Source of the DNA: Parus major
Taxonomy: Eukaryota; Chordata; Aves; Passeriformes; Paridae
NCBI RefSeq assembly: GCF_001522545.3
Contig: NC_031770.1
Span: 7,653,321-7,717,320 of the forward strand
DNA length: 64,000 nucleotides
Direction of reading: 5' to 3'
The notes under the pieces are model-generated. The model was not told where the DNA came from. It did no database searches and worked only from the letters and a program-made list of their open reading frames with translations. Positions within the stretch are counted from its first letter, which is position 1; every line of letters begins with the position of its first letter. The translations under genes and the position numbers were made by a program. Positions 39,181 to 51,900 of this stretch are shown in pieces.

Positions 39181-39275
39181 GTGTATATATATATATATAA
39201 TTATATATATATATAAAATTATATATAAAATTTATATATATAATTTTATATATATAACATACAATATATATATTC
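39181..39275. repeat. (TA)n-rich self-complementary tract in the PCSK2 3' UTR
   Basis: Long TA runs alternate with aaaatt/aatttt blocks. taaaattatatata pairs with the later tatatatataatttta, so the tract can fold on itself. Confidence 0.85.
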
Positions 39276-39775
39276 AGAGTACATTACATATATTTGCATA
39301 TAAATATGTCTAGAATTACATATGGTATGTAAGGTATAATACACATACATCATAACTTTCTGTGTGTATGTGATCAAAGAAAGAGGTTACTGAAAGTTTT
39401 TACTGGACTTCTAAAAAGGTGGAAAAGTTTTGGAATAAGAAAAGTCCATGTGGAATTCTTAAATGAAGATGTACATGACTTTCCATTGCATTCATGTAAT
39501 TTTGCAGTTGTCTGTTCAATTATTAAATATCTTATAAAGCAGCAAAATAATTAGATGGCTGTCCATATTTTCATAATGCTGGCATAATTTAGTAATTGAA
39601 AAATCACAATAATGAGTAATATACAGAAATAGTGAATTTTGATATAATTATATATATAAAACTACATTTATATACAATACAGAGATCTACTTCAAATCCT
39701 TGGGGATTTTCACTTCAAGGGATCACTGAAAAATATGTCCAGTTAGTCTGAGTTTTTATGGTATTGCTGATGGAA

Positions 39776-39878
39776 AATAAAGTTAATTTTTCAGTATTTA
39801 TAATAAAAGGGAAAATGAAGCTCATGATGCAAAACAGGTGAGCCCTGTGATGATGTTTTATAATATCAGTAAAATAAA
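39776..39878 (+). terminator. PCSK2: candidate distal PCSK2 poly(A) signal cluster
   Basis: Three AATAAA hexamers within 103 nt (39776, 39802, 39873), with GT-rich sequence (gtgatgatgtttt) after the second. The distance from the stop, about 2.6-2.7 kb, matches the long 3' UTR expected for PCSK2 from mammals. Confidence 0.45.
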
Positions 39879-39910
39879 GAGCTGTTACAAACTAGCAGGT
39901 CCTATCATCA

Positions 39911-41544
39911 TTGCTTATCTGAGGGTACACGGGAGGTAAAATGCTGCTCTCACTAGGATGACTTCCTGCTTCTCTGCTTTTTACACTGGTAAAGAAATGT
40001 GTGTCCTGCATAAACTGGACACAGAGAAGATAAAAGAGTTGATAGCAGGAGATAAAAAGTAAAGTGCTTTATGTTAACTCTGTGGAAATCTGGCACATAC
40101 AATATCCAAGCCACAGGCTGGGAGGAGCTTTTTTTTTTAATTTACATGGCATTATTTACATGGTTTAAAGCCATTGGGTCCAAGGTCAGCTCTGCAAAGG
40201 CAGCAGCAGTGCAGGGGCTGAGCTGCATTGGCAGGAGGATGCTCAGGAGTTGAGACTGTGACAGTTTTGCACTGCGTCTCATAAGCAGCTGTGGTCCCAA
40301 AGAAATGTTGGAGCAGATTTTTTTCCTCTGCTGTTTGGAGCACTTTGATCCACCACATTAAACCCCATTTCCTTTTTCATCTCTACTTCCCACCCATACC
40401 TTTTGGGTACTTTTCAGCTCCTGTGTTCCCATGGCAGAAAGTACATTTCATTTTATAATATCCTGCCATGTCTGCAGCTGTACAATCTGGCAGGGAACCT
40501 CCTGATACAGTTCTGGTTGCCTCAGAAGTGAGAATGTGCCTGAAGTAACCTGAGAATCATTCCAGTCTCTTCTTGAATAGATGCTTGCAACTATTTCACC
40601 GTTAAACTTTAACACTTAAACACTTCATTGAGAATCTGCATTTAATGAAGAGGTTAGCCCTGAAGCTCAGGCTTGTCAGCTCAAATGGCTTCTAGCCCTG
40701 CCTTGCTGCAGCTGACAGGAGTTAACAGGCAGAAAGAAAAGGCACAACAATGCTGGAAGCTGAAATGAAAACTTAGAGAACTGGGATTGGACAAGAAATG
40801 TGTTGAGACTAATCTAGTAATGCCCTTCAGTAAGTCTTGGGCTTTAGTGGGATCATTTTTGTGCCTGGAGTCAAGCTGAGGCCTGACTGGTGTATGAGCA
40901 CTTGTAAGTTGAGCTCACTATTTACACACATACAAGAGAAAGATTTCCTTCCCCTGATTTTTTCTTTGTGTTTTTGTTTGTTTGTTTTCTTGAGTTGAAG
41001 GTTTCTGGGAGCTGCAAGAAGCTGTTGCAATGCAAATGCTGCTTTTTTTGCTTCCCCGGGCATGGGGAGGTGGAAAGGCACCGCTTATTCCAACAATCCT
41101 GTGGAGCTCTGTGTGACTGCAAGTAACAGGACTGAGACAGGGTCCTGTGGCAGTATTAAACTCTGCAGTCCAAAGGAATACTTAAGAAAATACCTAAACA
41201 CACAGTCTTTGGCTGCAGTCTGCTCAAAAGCACGTTGGCATTCATAAGTAAATTAGTTGTGTTGGGGAAGGACAAATAGTAGCTTTTATAGGGGATATCT
41301 CCCTTCAGGCAATTTTATTCTGAGAAGATCTGCAGTAAGAACATATTTTGAATACAGGAAATTTGTCTTTATTTCCAAAAAGAAGGGTCTGCTGAGCTCA
41401 TTGCTATTTAAAGTCTCTGAAAGGGGGAGATATTTGGAACAGGTTATTTAAGAGGTGTCCAGCCCTTTACCTGGAAAACTCCTGCACTCCACTCATGTGA
41501 TGTTTACAAGTAGCAACTGTGAGTCAGTGTTAGAGGCAAAATAA
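39911..41544. other. intergenic gap between PCSK2 and BFSP1 3' ends
   Basis: About 1.6 kb between the last PCSK2 poly(A) signals and the inferred BFSP1 cleavage site. It shows a short TTTG run near 40973-40988 and nothing else recognisable. Plus-strand and minus-strand ORFs here are short and unlike any known protein. Confidence 0.6.
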
Positions 41545-41955
41545 ACCCACAGTGACAATCTTCAGTAGAAGGCAAAACTTTTATTAAATGAACCAGATGT
41601 CACAAGTTAACATTTGCAGCTGTCTCAAAGATGGGGGGGTCGTGCAGCAGTTATGGGAGCCATAGAGGAATATGCAAATTTGTCCCGGATACTGTGGAAA
41701 GCCAGGCAGCTCTGTCATAATAATTACTTTCCATGTGTCTTAATCATGAAAATCAGTTGCATAGGATGTGCCCTGGAGAGTGCTAATGGTTGTTGCACCA
41801 AAGGTGAGCCTACATCAGACAGAATTGCCATCAAGGTTTCAATCTGTTCCATACCAAACAGCAAAAATCTCACTACTGTATCATTCGGTCAGGAAAAAAA
41901 CACAGTCATTTAATAACTATGCCAGACAAGTCGACTATCAGAGGGTATGTGTCAC
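41545..41955 (-). other. BFSP1: BFSP1 3' untranslated region (inferred)
   Basis: Sequence after the stop on the minus strand, down to just beyond the only AATAAA at 41585-41580, about 370 nt from the stop. The cleavage end is estimated at 10-30 nt past the signal. Confidence 0.6.
41580..41585 (-). terminator. BFSP1: BFSP1 poly(A) signal
   Basis: AATAAA on the minus strand (TTTATT on +). Downstream on the same strand is a GT-rich tract (gattgtcactgtgggtttattttg), the normal downstream element. It is the first such hexamer after the BFSP1 stop. Confidence 0.6.
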
Positions 41956-42902
41956 TTAGGAGCCTTTGTCACCTGGTTTCTTCTTGCTTGTTTTCTCTAT
42001 CATTGTCTCGACAATCATTGCTGTCTCTTCGTACGTCTGAATTCTGTCATCTGAAAACTTCTCGATGGACTCCACCACCTCCACCTTCTCATAGCTCATA
42101 GAGCCAGGTAAGGCTGCCTCCCTGAACAAAAGGCCCTGCTTATCTTCTCGCTCATACTCTGCCTCTCGAAGGAGTCCTGGCTCAGTTGGGCTTATCAGAC
42201 CGGGGGAAGGAGCTGGCTCAGGCTCGGAGATGTCCGGGTACTTTGCGATTTGCTCAATTTTTCCTCTTGCTTTTTTCCCCCATTCAAGCACGTCTTCTTT
42301 CCCCTCCTCTCTCTGTTTATCTGGGAGTTCAAACTCTTCTCTCCTTTCACAGATTTCCCCTTTCTCTTTTTCAGGTGGTTCAGCAGGTTCTGGCAGCTCT
42401 GGTATGGGCTCCACCTCACCACCATTCATCACCTTCCCGTTGCCAGTGGAAACTGTGATCCCTCCCCCAGGAGGGATAGAGGGGGCCAAGATGCACGGTT
42501 CTTCATGGCCTTCCTCCCCTGTCACCAGCACGTAACGCCCTTTGGGATGGGCATCAGGCTTAGCCTCTGGTCTCTTGTAGACTCTTATTTTCTCCCTCAC
42601 AATGTTACACAATTTATCAAAGGCTTTGCTTATCTGGGCTCCGTCAGGTACGTCCTCTGGGCCCATTTCTTTCTCATCAAATTCTGGTCCTTCCTGCTCA
42701 GGTTCACACCTGACTGAGCCTTCGTGCCTAAACTCCATCTGATCTTGGTCAAAACCTTCCAGAGTTCTTTCGTACATTCTTTCAGGCGAGTGACTGTCGG
42801 TTATGTCTCTTGACATCAGCTCCTTTTTCCTGGCAATTTTCTTTGTCAGGGCTTTTTGTCTGGGCTTTACACTGGCAATGTCTTGCATGGCCTGGGTGAT
42901 AT
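41956..42902 (-). CDS. BFSP1: BFSP1 exon 8 (C-terminal tail, residues 346-660)
   Basis: 947 nt from acceptor tttctttag (42904-42903) to stop TAA at 41958-41956. It encodes [19 protein letters not shown], an acidic Glu/Pro-rich middle, [16 protein letters not shown] (residues 429-444), and the conserved C-terminal [13 protein letters not shown]...[18 protein letters not shown], finishing KKKPGDKGS. The VPD|GAQIS stretch matches the site in mammalian filensin where caspase-type cleavage exposes a glycine that becomes myristoylated. The Pro/Glu-rich centre is poorly conserved, as usual for this tail. Confidence 0.97.
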
Positions 42903-45900
42903 CTAAAGAAAAATCAAAGTAAAAGAGACAACAAACAGTGCTTGAGTACAGTCACTGCAAATGCTGCCTCTTGCCCTCACTGCTGCAGGTGGAGAGCCTT
43001 TGTATCCCAAGGGGGCTGAAAGCAAGCCAGGCACCTCCACTCCTGACAATCTGGAGCATGGACAGATGCTGAGAGTCATGTCAGGAGGGAGCAGCAGTGG
43101 CTGGTGGCCACAGAGCTGAGAAGCCACCCACCCACAATGGCTTCACTCAGACACTGTCACTGAGCTCTTAGAACCCCCTTCCCACAGGCTGATTCTGACC
43201 TCCTGCACAATCAGTTCCCACAGATCCCATGACTGCCTAGCAGCAGCAGGAGCACAGGCAGGCTGCTGATCTCCATGGCATGAGCAGTTAGAGCAGAGGA
43301 GGCAGGATTTGAGAAGAAGAACATGGGGACAGACAGATATTAAGATACTTTCCCCAAGGCAGCTGTTTTGTCCCCTGCCACAGTACAATAACACACACAA
43401 AATACCCTGCCCATCAAGCAGGTAAAATCTAGAGACAGGTGTGTCTAGAGACAGGCCAAATCCTCAGCAGGTATAAAACACCACTTTGCACAACAGCAGT
43501 TATTTACAGCTGCTGAGGATCTGGCCTCAGGCATTATGGAACCATTTAGTATAAAACTGCTACAGTTCACACAGCAGTTAGAAAAATTACAGCTGCATTC
43601 CAAGAACATCCCTCATGCGATGGTTTGTCTCCTTTCTCAAGGCAGTTTGTCATTAGTAAAACCCCAGTGAGCCTTGGATATAAGTCATCCCATATGTTAG
43701 AACCTATCATACCAACTCCTTTGTCAAGAGAAGTCTTGCTCATTTAGCCCTGGCCATTTCCCTGGTACCAGATTTAGAAGTACCCCATTCCAAGAAGCCA
43801 ACACACAGCATAGAGGAGACATCATTCATAGAAAAACAGGCCTCAAAAAGGACCCTCTGCCTGCCTGTGGCACCCAACACACCTTGGTGCTCTTTGCACA
43901 TCACTGAAGTGCAAACAAACAATTCAGAATGAGTCGGCACAAAACCTGCAGCTCTTTCCACCATTTCAGGTGCCTTTTGATTTTATTCTTGATTGGCCTG
44001 AGTACTGACTGTGGAAATTAGCAAAGAAATGCTTTTGCTGGTGGTTTTGGCCTTTGACAGCTTGTCTCAAGGCCAGCTGAGTTAAGCTGTCGTGCATTTA
44101 CAAGCCTGTAGTCAGGCTGTCATGACTAGCGGCACAAACAGCTTAAAATACAATGATGCTTCTCTTGACAGACACAGAAAAGACACACCACAGCTTTACC
44201 TCTTCCCCTCGAAGCCTGAGGCTGGGCAGGTCGGTATATCTGTGTGAAAAGTGTGACTGGGGTTCCTGCTATAGCAGAGTTTAACCTGTGGAGAACATGT
44301 GCATCCATCAGTTCTCTCCCCACCGTTTTCAGTGAAAGCAAGTGAAATTGTGCAAAACGAAGCACAGAGGTTAAAGAAATGTACTTCTCTATGGTGAGGA
44401 GTCAAAAAGCACGGCAGGAAGCTGTTTCTTGTCTGGGGAAAGTTAAGACAGCCACAGCACCTTTACAGGAGTGAGGCTGGTTTCTGCCAGCAGCAGACAT
44501 GGGATACTCCATTAGGTAAAGTACACCAGCAATTACAACATGTAGCAACAGCTTTGCATTTAGCATGGGACTTTGAAAAGATGGTAAGGTTTTAGATGGG
44601 CAAACAGTCAATCCAAGACTACCAGAGGTCAGCAAGAACTGTGAATCCATTCTTACCATGCTGGCTGGTAAAATAGGAAATTTGGAGCATTCTTCCTTGG
44701 AAAACATTTGAGGAGTCAGTAGTATTAAGGGTTAAAAATTAAAATTGAGAGGCAGGCCTATTGCAAAACAGTTACTGTATCTTTGGCCTCCCCAGTCTGC
44801 TCTGCTGGAATTTGAGATATTTTGTCCTCTCAGAGACCCTGTGTTGATTTATTTTTTGGCACTGAGAGTTACCCTGTTGAGATACTTTTAACTAGAACTC
44901 AGTGTTCAAAGTAAGACCCTGAAAATTAATTAAATTCCCTTTCCCCACATATAGGATGGAGTATTTAGTGAGTGTTCTTCCCCTGCACCTTCTGCACAGC
45001 CTGGAGCAGTAGTTTGGGTGCTCAGGGGCCTGGCTCTGCTGCTGTGAAAGATCCTTTTCTCCACTGTGGCTGATGGTTGACATTAGAGGGAGACAGTACT
45101 CCTCTGTAGGTTTAAGCACGACTCAAATCCCTACCAATTTCTTCTATTTTTCCTCTTTCTCCCCATGCCTGAAGAATGGCTTTGCTGTGAAGAATGTTTT
45201 GCTTTGCAGGACATTTGTTTTGTCTGCACCGTTCAAAAATCAACCTGCAATTGGTAATGTCGAGCAAGTGTCACCAACACCCAGTCTGAGGAAAGGATGT
45301 TCAAATTGCTTTTGTGTGCTCCTGACCTCTGCACACTGATGCCAGGACAGCACAAAGAAAAGAGACTGCACGGACAGGAGAAGCCCAAAATGGCTCTGAC
45401 CCTTTCCTTGGCAGAAGTTTGACCAGATTTTGCATCTATTTAAATTTCTGTCCCTGGATATCAACCAGCAAAAGGTGTGAGAATGATATAGCTTTGAGTG
45501 AACCAAATGCCCTTAAACGCACATTTTTCAAAATGAAAGAGGCCACTGTTCCCTTTGTGAGTGCCCAGCAATCCAGCCTTACCGGCTGTCCTCATTCTCG
45601 ATGATCCGCTTGTAGCGTTCCAGCTCATTCTCCAGGGACTGCTGGTAGATCACCAGCTGGCGGCAGTCAGTGGTGTACTTCTCCAAGATCCTCTCAGCCT
45701 CCTCTATCCCCTTCCTAAGGTTTTCAATCTGCTCATTGTAAAGCTGAATTTCATCGTCATAACTCTCCTGGGTGTTTTTAATTGCTTGCTCCAGCATGGT
45801 TGTCTGGTAAATAAAATTGGTGGTGAAAGAAGCAGCTTTGAAAAATTCACCATCCCCATATTTTCAGCATAATGAAAGGCAAGTGATGCTTTATTACAAT

Positions 45901-48900
45901 GTGATGCTGCACTGCTGAAATACAGAAGCAATTTCACTACCTTTGTTCAGTCATTCAAAAAACATCAAGAACAGTAGAAGTTCTTAACTGGAAAGATGAG
46001 CTCAAGGAATACCCACTCCTTCTCTGTGGTCTGCAGACAGGGAAAATAACACCTAAGGTCTCATTTTAACTGAAGAACTCTTCTTTTGAATTCAATTCCT
46101 CAGCCTTTTTACTTCAGTGATAAAACCAAAGAGCGCATCGACCAGGAGGTGGCAAAAGTCACCTTCCAAAAATAAGGGCTGAGTTTCAGGTGGGATATTT
46201 CATCTTGTAACTCTGCTCTCACTTTCTTCTGCTGTTTTAGCTATTTATTATATTTAATATTTTTTAATTTTTTTACTACATTTCAGAGAGATGAACTCAC
46301 TAAAAGTTAAGGGGGCAATAAGTGACTAATGAATTATTTTATAATTGATTTATTTCTATATGCTTCAGACAAGATTTAAAAAAAATAAGAGCCTAAATAT
46401 AGGAGTGTTGTCCCTTGGCATTAGTTTGGTGATGTTGTAGTGTACAAGTGGATTAAGACTCTTTTCTGTTCGGTGCTCATGACCTCTTAGGCACATGACT
46501 ATCAGGACCAGAAACAGGACAGCAAAGAAATTCTATGACACCTGTCATCAGACCAGCCTTCACCATCACAAGAACTGTGTTACTGACCTCCACACAAAGC
46601 TATTTCACTCTTTAAATCTCAAGGCACAAGAATGAATGAATGAAAGAATGATCAATGAATGAATGAATGAATGAATGATCAATGAATGAATTAATGAATA
46701 ATCTCTTTCTAGATGGGGTGGGAAGATTTGATTTTGAAAGCAGCACGATTAATTCCCCAAAGGCTGCCTCTCTCCATCTGCCAGCAGACAGCTGATTTCC
46801 TCCCCTTTTTCTCTGTATTGATTCACTGTATTAATCCCCCTATTGATTCTTGTCCATCTCAGAGTTTGTGTGTCCTTTCCACCAGAGCATCAGATGTGAG
46901 AAAGAGATCAAGGAAAATACACTGTCCTGCCCCTAATGAAAGAAGTTATGCTCAGGAAGTTATGAGCTGCTGCTATGGTTGTCCAAAGGAGCTCAAAATC
47001 CCACCAAAACATGTTTTTGTCAATATTTTTTCCTTCTCACCTGGATGGACAACTAGAGGCACAAAGGAAGCTATATTTGGGGTCATTCTCCACCCCATCT
47101 GCTAAAATATGTTCACCTCTGTAGAGGTAGAGATGCCATTGGCAACTATTCAGATCTGCTTTCTATCCACTGCAGCCTTCAGCTGCTCATCCACCTCCTG
47201 CCACCCTCAGCCCTGCACTGCACTCATGTTTGCAGGCACTGGCTGGAGGCAGAAGGTCGATTTAGGGCAGGTTTGGCTGGGAGATGGGCAAGGACAACTA
47301 GTCAAAGTCTTGGCCAGACACTTTCTGCAAATCAGGGCTTGGCAAAAAGCCTGTGGTTTTTCCTGCTGGAGTGTCCAAGCACAGGAGAGGTGCTGGCTTA
47401 ATGCTTAGCAGTGACGTGGATGAAGGCAGAAAGCCAAATGTAGCTCAACAGCCTTCTCAGTTTTGCCCCCCAAACCATTCCAGTCCTTCCCACAGCAAGT
47501 TCACCACTGGATGTGTCAGTGATAGAAAGGATTGGGCAGAGCCCTGAGAGTTCCACATCACTTTTCATGGAGCCAATTTCCAGCCAGAGCTCAGCAAGTA
47601 AGAAAGTCATAGGAGCCCTGTGAGACTTTTCCATCCACGATATCCTGCTGATTCTGTCCTGCAGGAATCCACTTGCATCGTGGAAACCAAACCTTCCCTC
47701 ATCAGCCACTCTGGTAAGCAAAGACAGCTTCATTGCACCTACAATACCTACAGCCCTCCCTGGCCTTCTAAACCTGACATTTTGTTCCACTGAGAGAATG
47801 GGAATGAAACAGCTGAAGAAAAAGATGGAAATCTAAAAGGAAAACACACCTCCAAGTCCACCAAGTTAACTTAACTGTGTTAAAGCCATGTTAGAGGTTT
47901 TACCATGCAACCATAAAAGAAAGCAGTCAATGAGCAGCATGGTTGTGTGTACAGCTCGTGATTACAATACCTCTGTCTGCAGCTTGTATTTCTGTGCCTG
48001 TAGCTGGCAGAGGATGCTCTTGTATTCCTCCAGCTGGCTCTGCAGAACAGGGATCCTCCTCTCTGCTATCAGTTTTTCCTGGTTGGAAGAAAACAATGTG
48101 TGTACAGGAAAGTATGGTTCACTCCTAAAAAGAGCCAAAAGAAATTGCACTACTGGAAATCAACTGTGAAGACAAATAGAAAATAGCAAAGGACAGATTA
48201 AACCTCGAGTCAAATTCTGTTGAATGTTGGCATGGCTTTAAGAATAGAGATATCAGATGGCAAAGCTGTAAAAATACAGCTTAGACCTTGTAGATACACC
48301 TGTTCATATCTTCTTCCAAGTAATAAACATTCCTGGCATAGCCACTCATACTGGTGGAAATCATCAAGTTTTCACCTCATCTGTATCAATTAATTTGAAT
48401 TAAATTTTCAGCACATCTCACCCTTTCAGGATAAGATTTCCTTTCTCTTCAAACATCCATGTATCCTGCCATCTCCTCCTCAGAGAAGAACTACTTCAAC
48501 AATGTGTTGTATCACACATTTTTGGGGCTAATACGTATGCTGGAGTGCACCTGACAAAGCTAATCTCTCTTTCCTCATTGATAGAGTTTTTCAAACTACA
48601 GTTAATTTCTTTTCTCCTTTATTCACTATTCAATACTTACACATTGTTTTGACGGTTTGCACCTAACCTTGGTGAGGAAATTAAAGGATTTGGGATGCTT
48701 GAGGGGTAAACATTATCTCTTTCTTAGAGCTGCATGCACTTCCCAGCAGCAATACTTGCCTCACATATGCCAGTGGTTATTGGGGACACACGAGGAGTTG
48801 TCTGGATGATCTGCTGCAAGACATTGACGTAGGTCTGGATTTCCATGAGGTTCTGTGATGAGGTGAGAACATTTTCATTAGAAAATGCCATAGTAAGATA

Positions 48901-51900
48901 CACATTTCCATGTACTCCTGGGGTTTATTTCTAGACATGTAATGTTTTAGCATATAAAAGTCCAATTCATGTTCAGACTTGGGTTTGGAAAGCAATTTTA
49001 CACCTGCTTTTGAGTGCAGGAGTGCTAACAGTTTCATCATACTGGGGTATATCACAGATTTTTGTCCAAGGACTATACAGTTCATAGAATTAAAGATTCC
49101 ATGATTTCAAATTTCACAGGAGATTTTCAAAATAAGGATCACGAATACCTTTGCATGTGGCCTGAGAAAAAAGGCACAAGAATGCTTTTTCAAAAGCAGC
49201 AAAGATAGGACAGTGGCCTCATCCCAAGACTCACACTTCTCCCAGGAAGGAGGCAACACATTAAAGTCAGCTGCAGTGGAATCATACATCCACAGGTGTA
49301 TGTCTGCTGATCAGCTGGGGTGCCCTGGCCCAAAAAATTGGGTGATGAAAGCGATGTGAAATTTAAGACAGCTTCATCAGCACTTTGGGTTAAACCATGA
49401 TGCCAGGCTGACAAATTCAAGACTCTGCTGCAGCTGTTGTGACTGGACACTGAGGAGTGAGTTTGGGTGCTGGAAACCATCCTCCAGCTGCTGTGCCCAC
49501 TGAAAATAAACAGTGCTGGATGCACCCACCAAAACACAAAAGAAATTTTCTTTATTTTGTCACCCTTTGATCACAGAGAAGGGCAAAGTTCCACATCTCT
49601 CTCTACAAGGAAGAGGGGAAATTCAGCCAGTTACCTTCTTGTATCTGTCCTTTGTGGCGTTAATGTCATCCTGCAGGAACTGCGACTCGATCTGCAGCTC
49701 CAGGTTACACAGCAGGGCTTCATCAGCTTCCTGCAATGCAGAGAACATGTGGCAGCGTGGTTTGTGTGCCTGGAGTGCTGAGCCCACAGCAGCAGCCACA
49801 CAGACCAGCCTGCCTGCAGCGTTACAGCCTACTGGAGATGCAGGAGCATCCTAAAACCAGCAAAAACATTCACCATGTTCTGCACTAATGTGATTTACAA
49901 TACAGTTTGGCACTGGCACCGTCCAAATAATGCTGGGAGACAAGCAGTGGGCCTTTGAAATACCAGATTTTGGTGTTAAAATCTTGAAAAGGTGGATGAG
50001 TCTCAAACAAATGACATCAGCAGATTAAGGCATTGATTTCTCTGGTGTCATGACAAGATCTGAGGTATCCTAATGCCTCTTTAAGATCCCCAGTAAAGAA
50101 GTCCTCCTAAAAACCCAGGATGGTCCAAAGTATTTGTACTCTCTTATGTATGTTCTCAAATGCCACAAATATTTGCACAATTAATTTGGAGCCATTTCTG
50201 GAAATAAAAATGACAGTTGATGAGGTTTAGAAAAAATCATCTTGCTGCACAGGTTTATAATACTTTGGGATTTGCAAGGACAAAAGTTCCTAACATTCAA
50301 TGAATTCAAAGGATTAATTATATTATATATAAATAATATAAATATATAAATATATATATTTATAATTAAATTATATGACTAGCAATCATGATCTCAGAGT
50401 ACATAGGTATGAGTGGCATTGGTCTTCAAATCTAATGAAATCTCCATTTCTCTTCAAAGACCTAATTTAGATTTTTCCTACTTTATGTTGTTTAACACAA
50501 ACCCTGGAATTTATGATCATTTCCATGGAACTTGGCAATATATTTTACAAACATGTAAGAGTAATGATATGTTTTATTTTTCTATTTAATGCATTATTTC
50601 TTTTTTAGATTTGGCGTTAACTAAGACTGCAAAATATAATTTTTGAGAAAGCATCTCAAAAGATTTTAACAGAATCTTCCTTGCAACTCCATAAAACTTG
50701 CCAGTTCCTCCACCAGTTTGGAATTTGCCTCGAGAAAGTCCTGCTTTCTGCAGGAAAGAATTAAAAGAATTAAAGAATTAAAAAGGGAGTATGTAAAGGT
50801 ATCTCTTTCAAATGACCCATGTGCCATTATCAGCTGTAAAAACACCTCTGTGAGTGGATCATGGGTTGCAAACAAGCCATTGAGATCTGTGGGTGCAGCA
50901 CATGACTGGTAGGAGAGGATTTTTCCTTTTGCATGCCTACAGCACGCGCTGCCCCAAAAATGTGTAGATGTTGGCTGTCTGATTGTGCTGCTAAGCCTCC
51001 CAGGCAGAGAACTCTCCAGCAGGCTCTGCTTTGTGAGCCAGGGGCTGATTCAGACACATCCAGCCCAGCACATTCAGAGCCAGCCATCAGGAATGCCCGC
51101 TGCTTTTCTGCACTCCTCTCCCTTCCTATTGAGAGGAAGATCAGCAGGACAATGGCCATGCTGGGAGGGAGCCAAAAAAGAGCCCCCAGGACCTTAGATA
51201 ATACCTATAAGCAAATATTTCTGCAGGCGATAAACAAAAGCAGTTTTTGGCTTTCCAAATGTTCCCTCAAAGGGGAAAAATGTTTCTGCTTTTATTCCAT
51301 GCTTTCAAAGAGACCAGCTTCCTTGGTGGAGCTGTGTGTCAGAACAGTGCAGTGTCTGCCCATTTCCTTTTGAACTTTGCAGTATCTGCTAATCACTCAA
51401 CTTCTGCAAAGCCATTCTGCTTCATGTGGTGATTCCAGAACACTGATCCATGTGCTGGAGCAATGCTTTTGTTTACTGTGGAAGAGAAATTCCTTAGATC
51501 TCTCCAGAACCAGTATTTTCCCAGCTGTCAGACAAAGAATGAGTTTGCACCTGCAGGTTTTCAGGCTACATCTTGGGCCCTGTGCAGAAATCCAGCTGTA
51601 TTCCCTCCAGCACTGGGTGCTCTAGTGCAAGGAGCTGCTGTGACAGAGGTGGCCAGGGACATCCTGGGATAAAAAACACCCTTGTGCCTCAAGATTTTGT
51701 GAGCTGTGCCTGGGGTTGGTGAATCAACTACATTTTCTTTAGCTATAGATTGTTGAGAGGATCTGTGAATACAGACTTACCAGCTCCAACAACCCCTTAC
51801 AAAAGATTTACCTTTACAATTTTTTTTAAGGGCTTTTTGCAGGGTGTTCAAGAGCAGGCTGTTCTGGAAAACAGAACTGATGCAGGATGTCAAGAGTTCA

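Larger units (their letters stand above)
37181..39910 (+). other. PCSK2: PCSK2 3' untranslated region (end inferred)
   Basis: AT-rich sequence after the PCSK2 stop. AATAAA hexamers lie at 38378-38383, 38602-38607, 39776-39781, 39802-39807 and 39873-39878. The 38378 signal has a GT-rich stretch downstream, and the cluster at 39776-39878 is followed by a GT-rich stretch. Two mRNA sizes are known for mammalian PC2, which would fit early and late sites giving 3' UTRs of about 1.2 and 2.6-2.7 kb. A (TA)n block at 39181-39275 lies inside the long form. The end point is inference. Confidence 0.55.

Noticed and set aside
42186..42717. Long plus-strand ORFs (90-155 codons) over this stretch
   Set aside because: They lie opposite BFSP1 exon 8, whose minus-strand frame matches filensin; they are antisense shadows.
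42903..45582. Equal lengths (1297 bp) of BFSP1 introns 6 and 7 as a sign of duplication
   Set aside because: The two introns show no visible sequence similarity; equal length appears coincidental.
48760..48765. Using GT at 48764-48763 as the BFSP1 exon 4 donor
   Set aside because: It would leave phase 1 against a phase-0 acceptor and break the reading frame; the GC donor fits the protein alignment.
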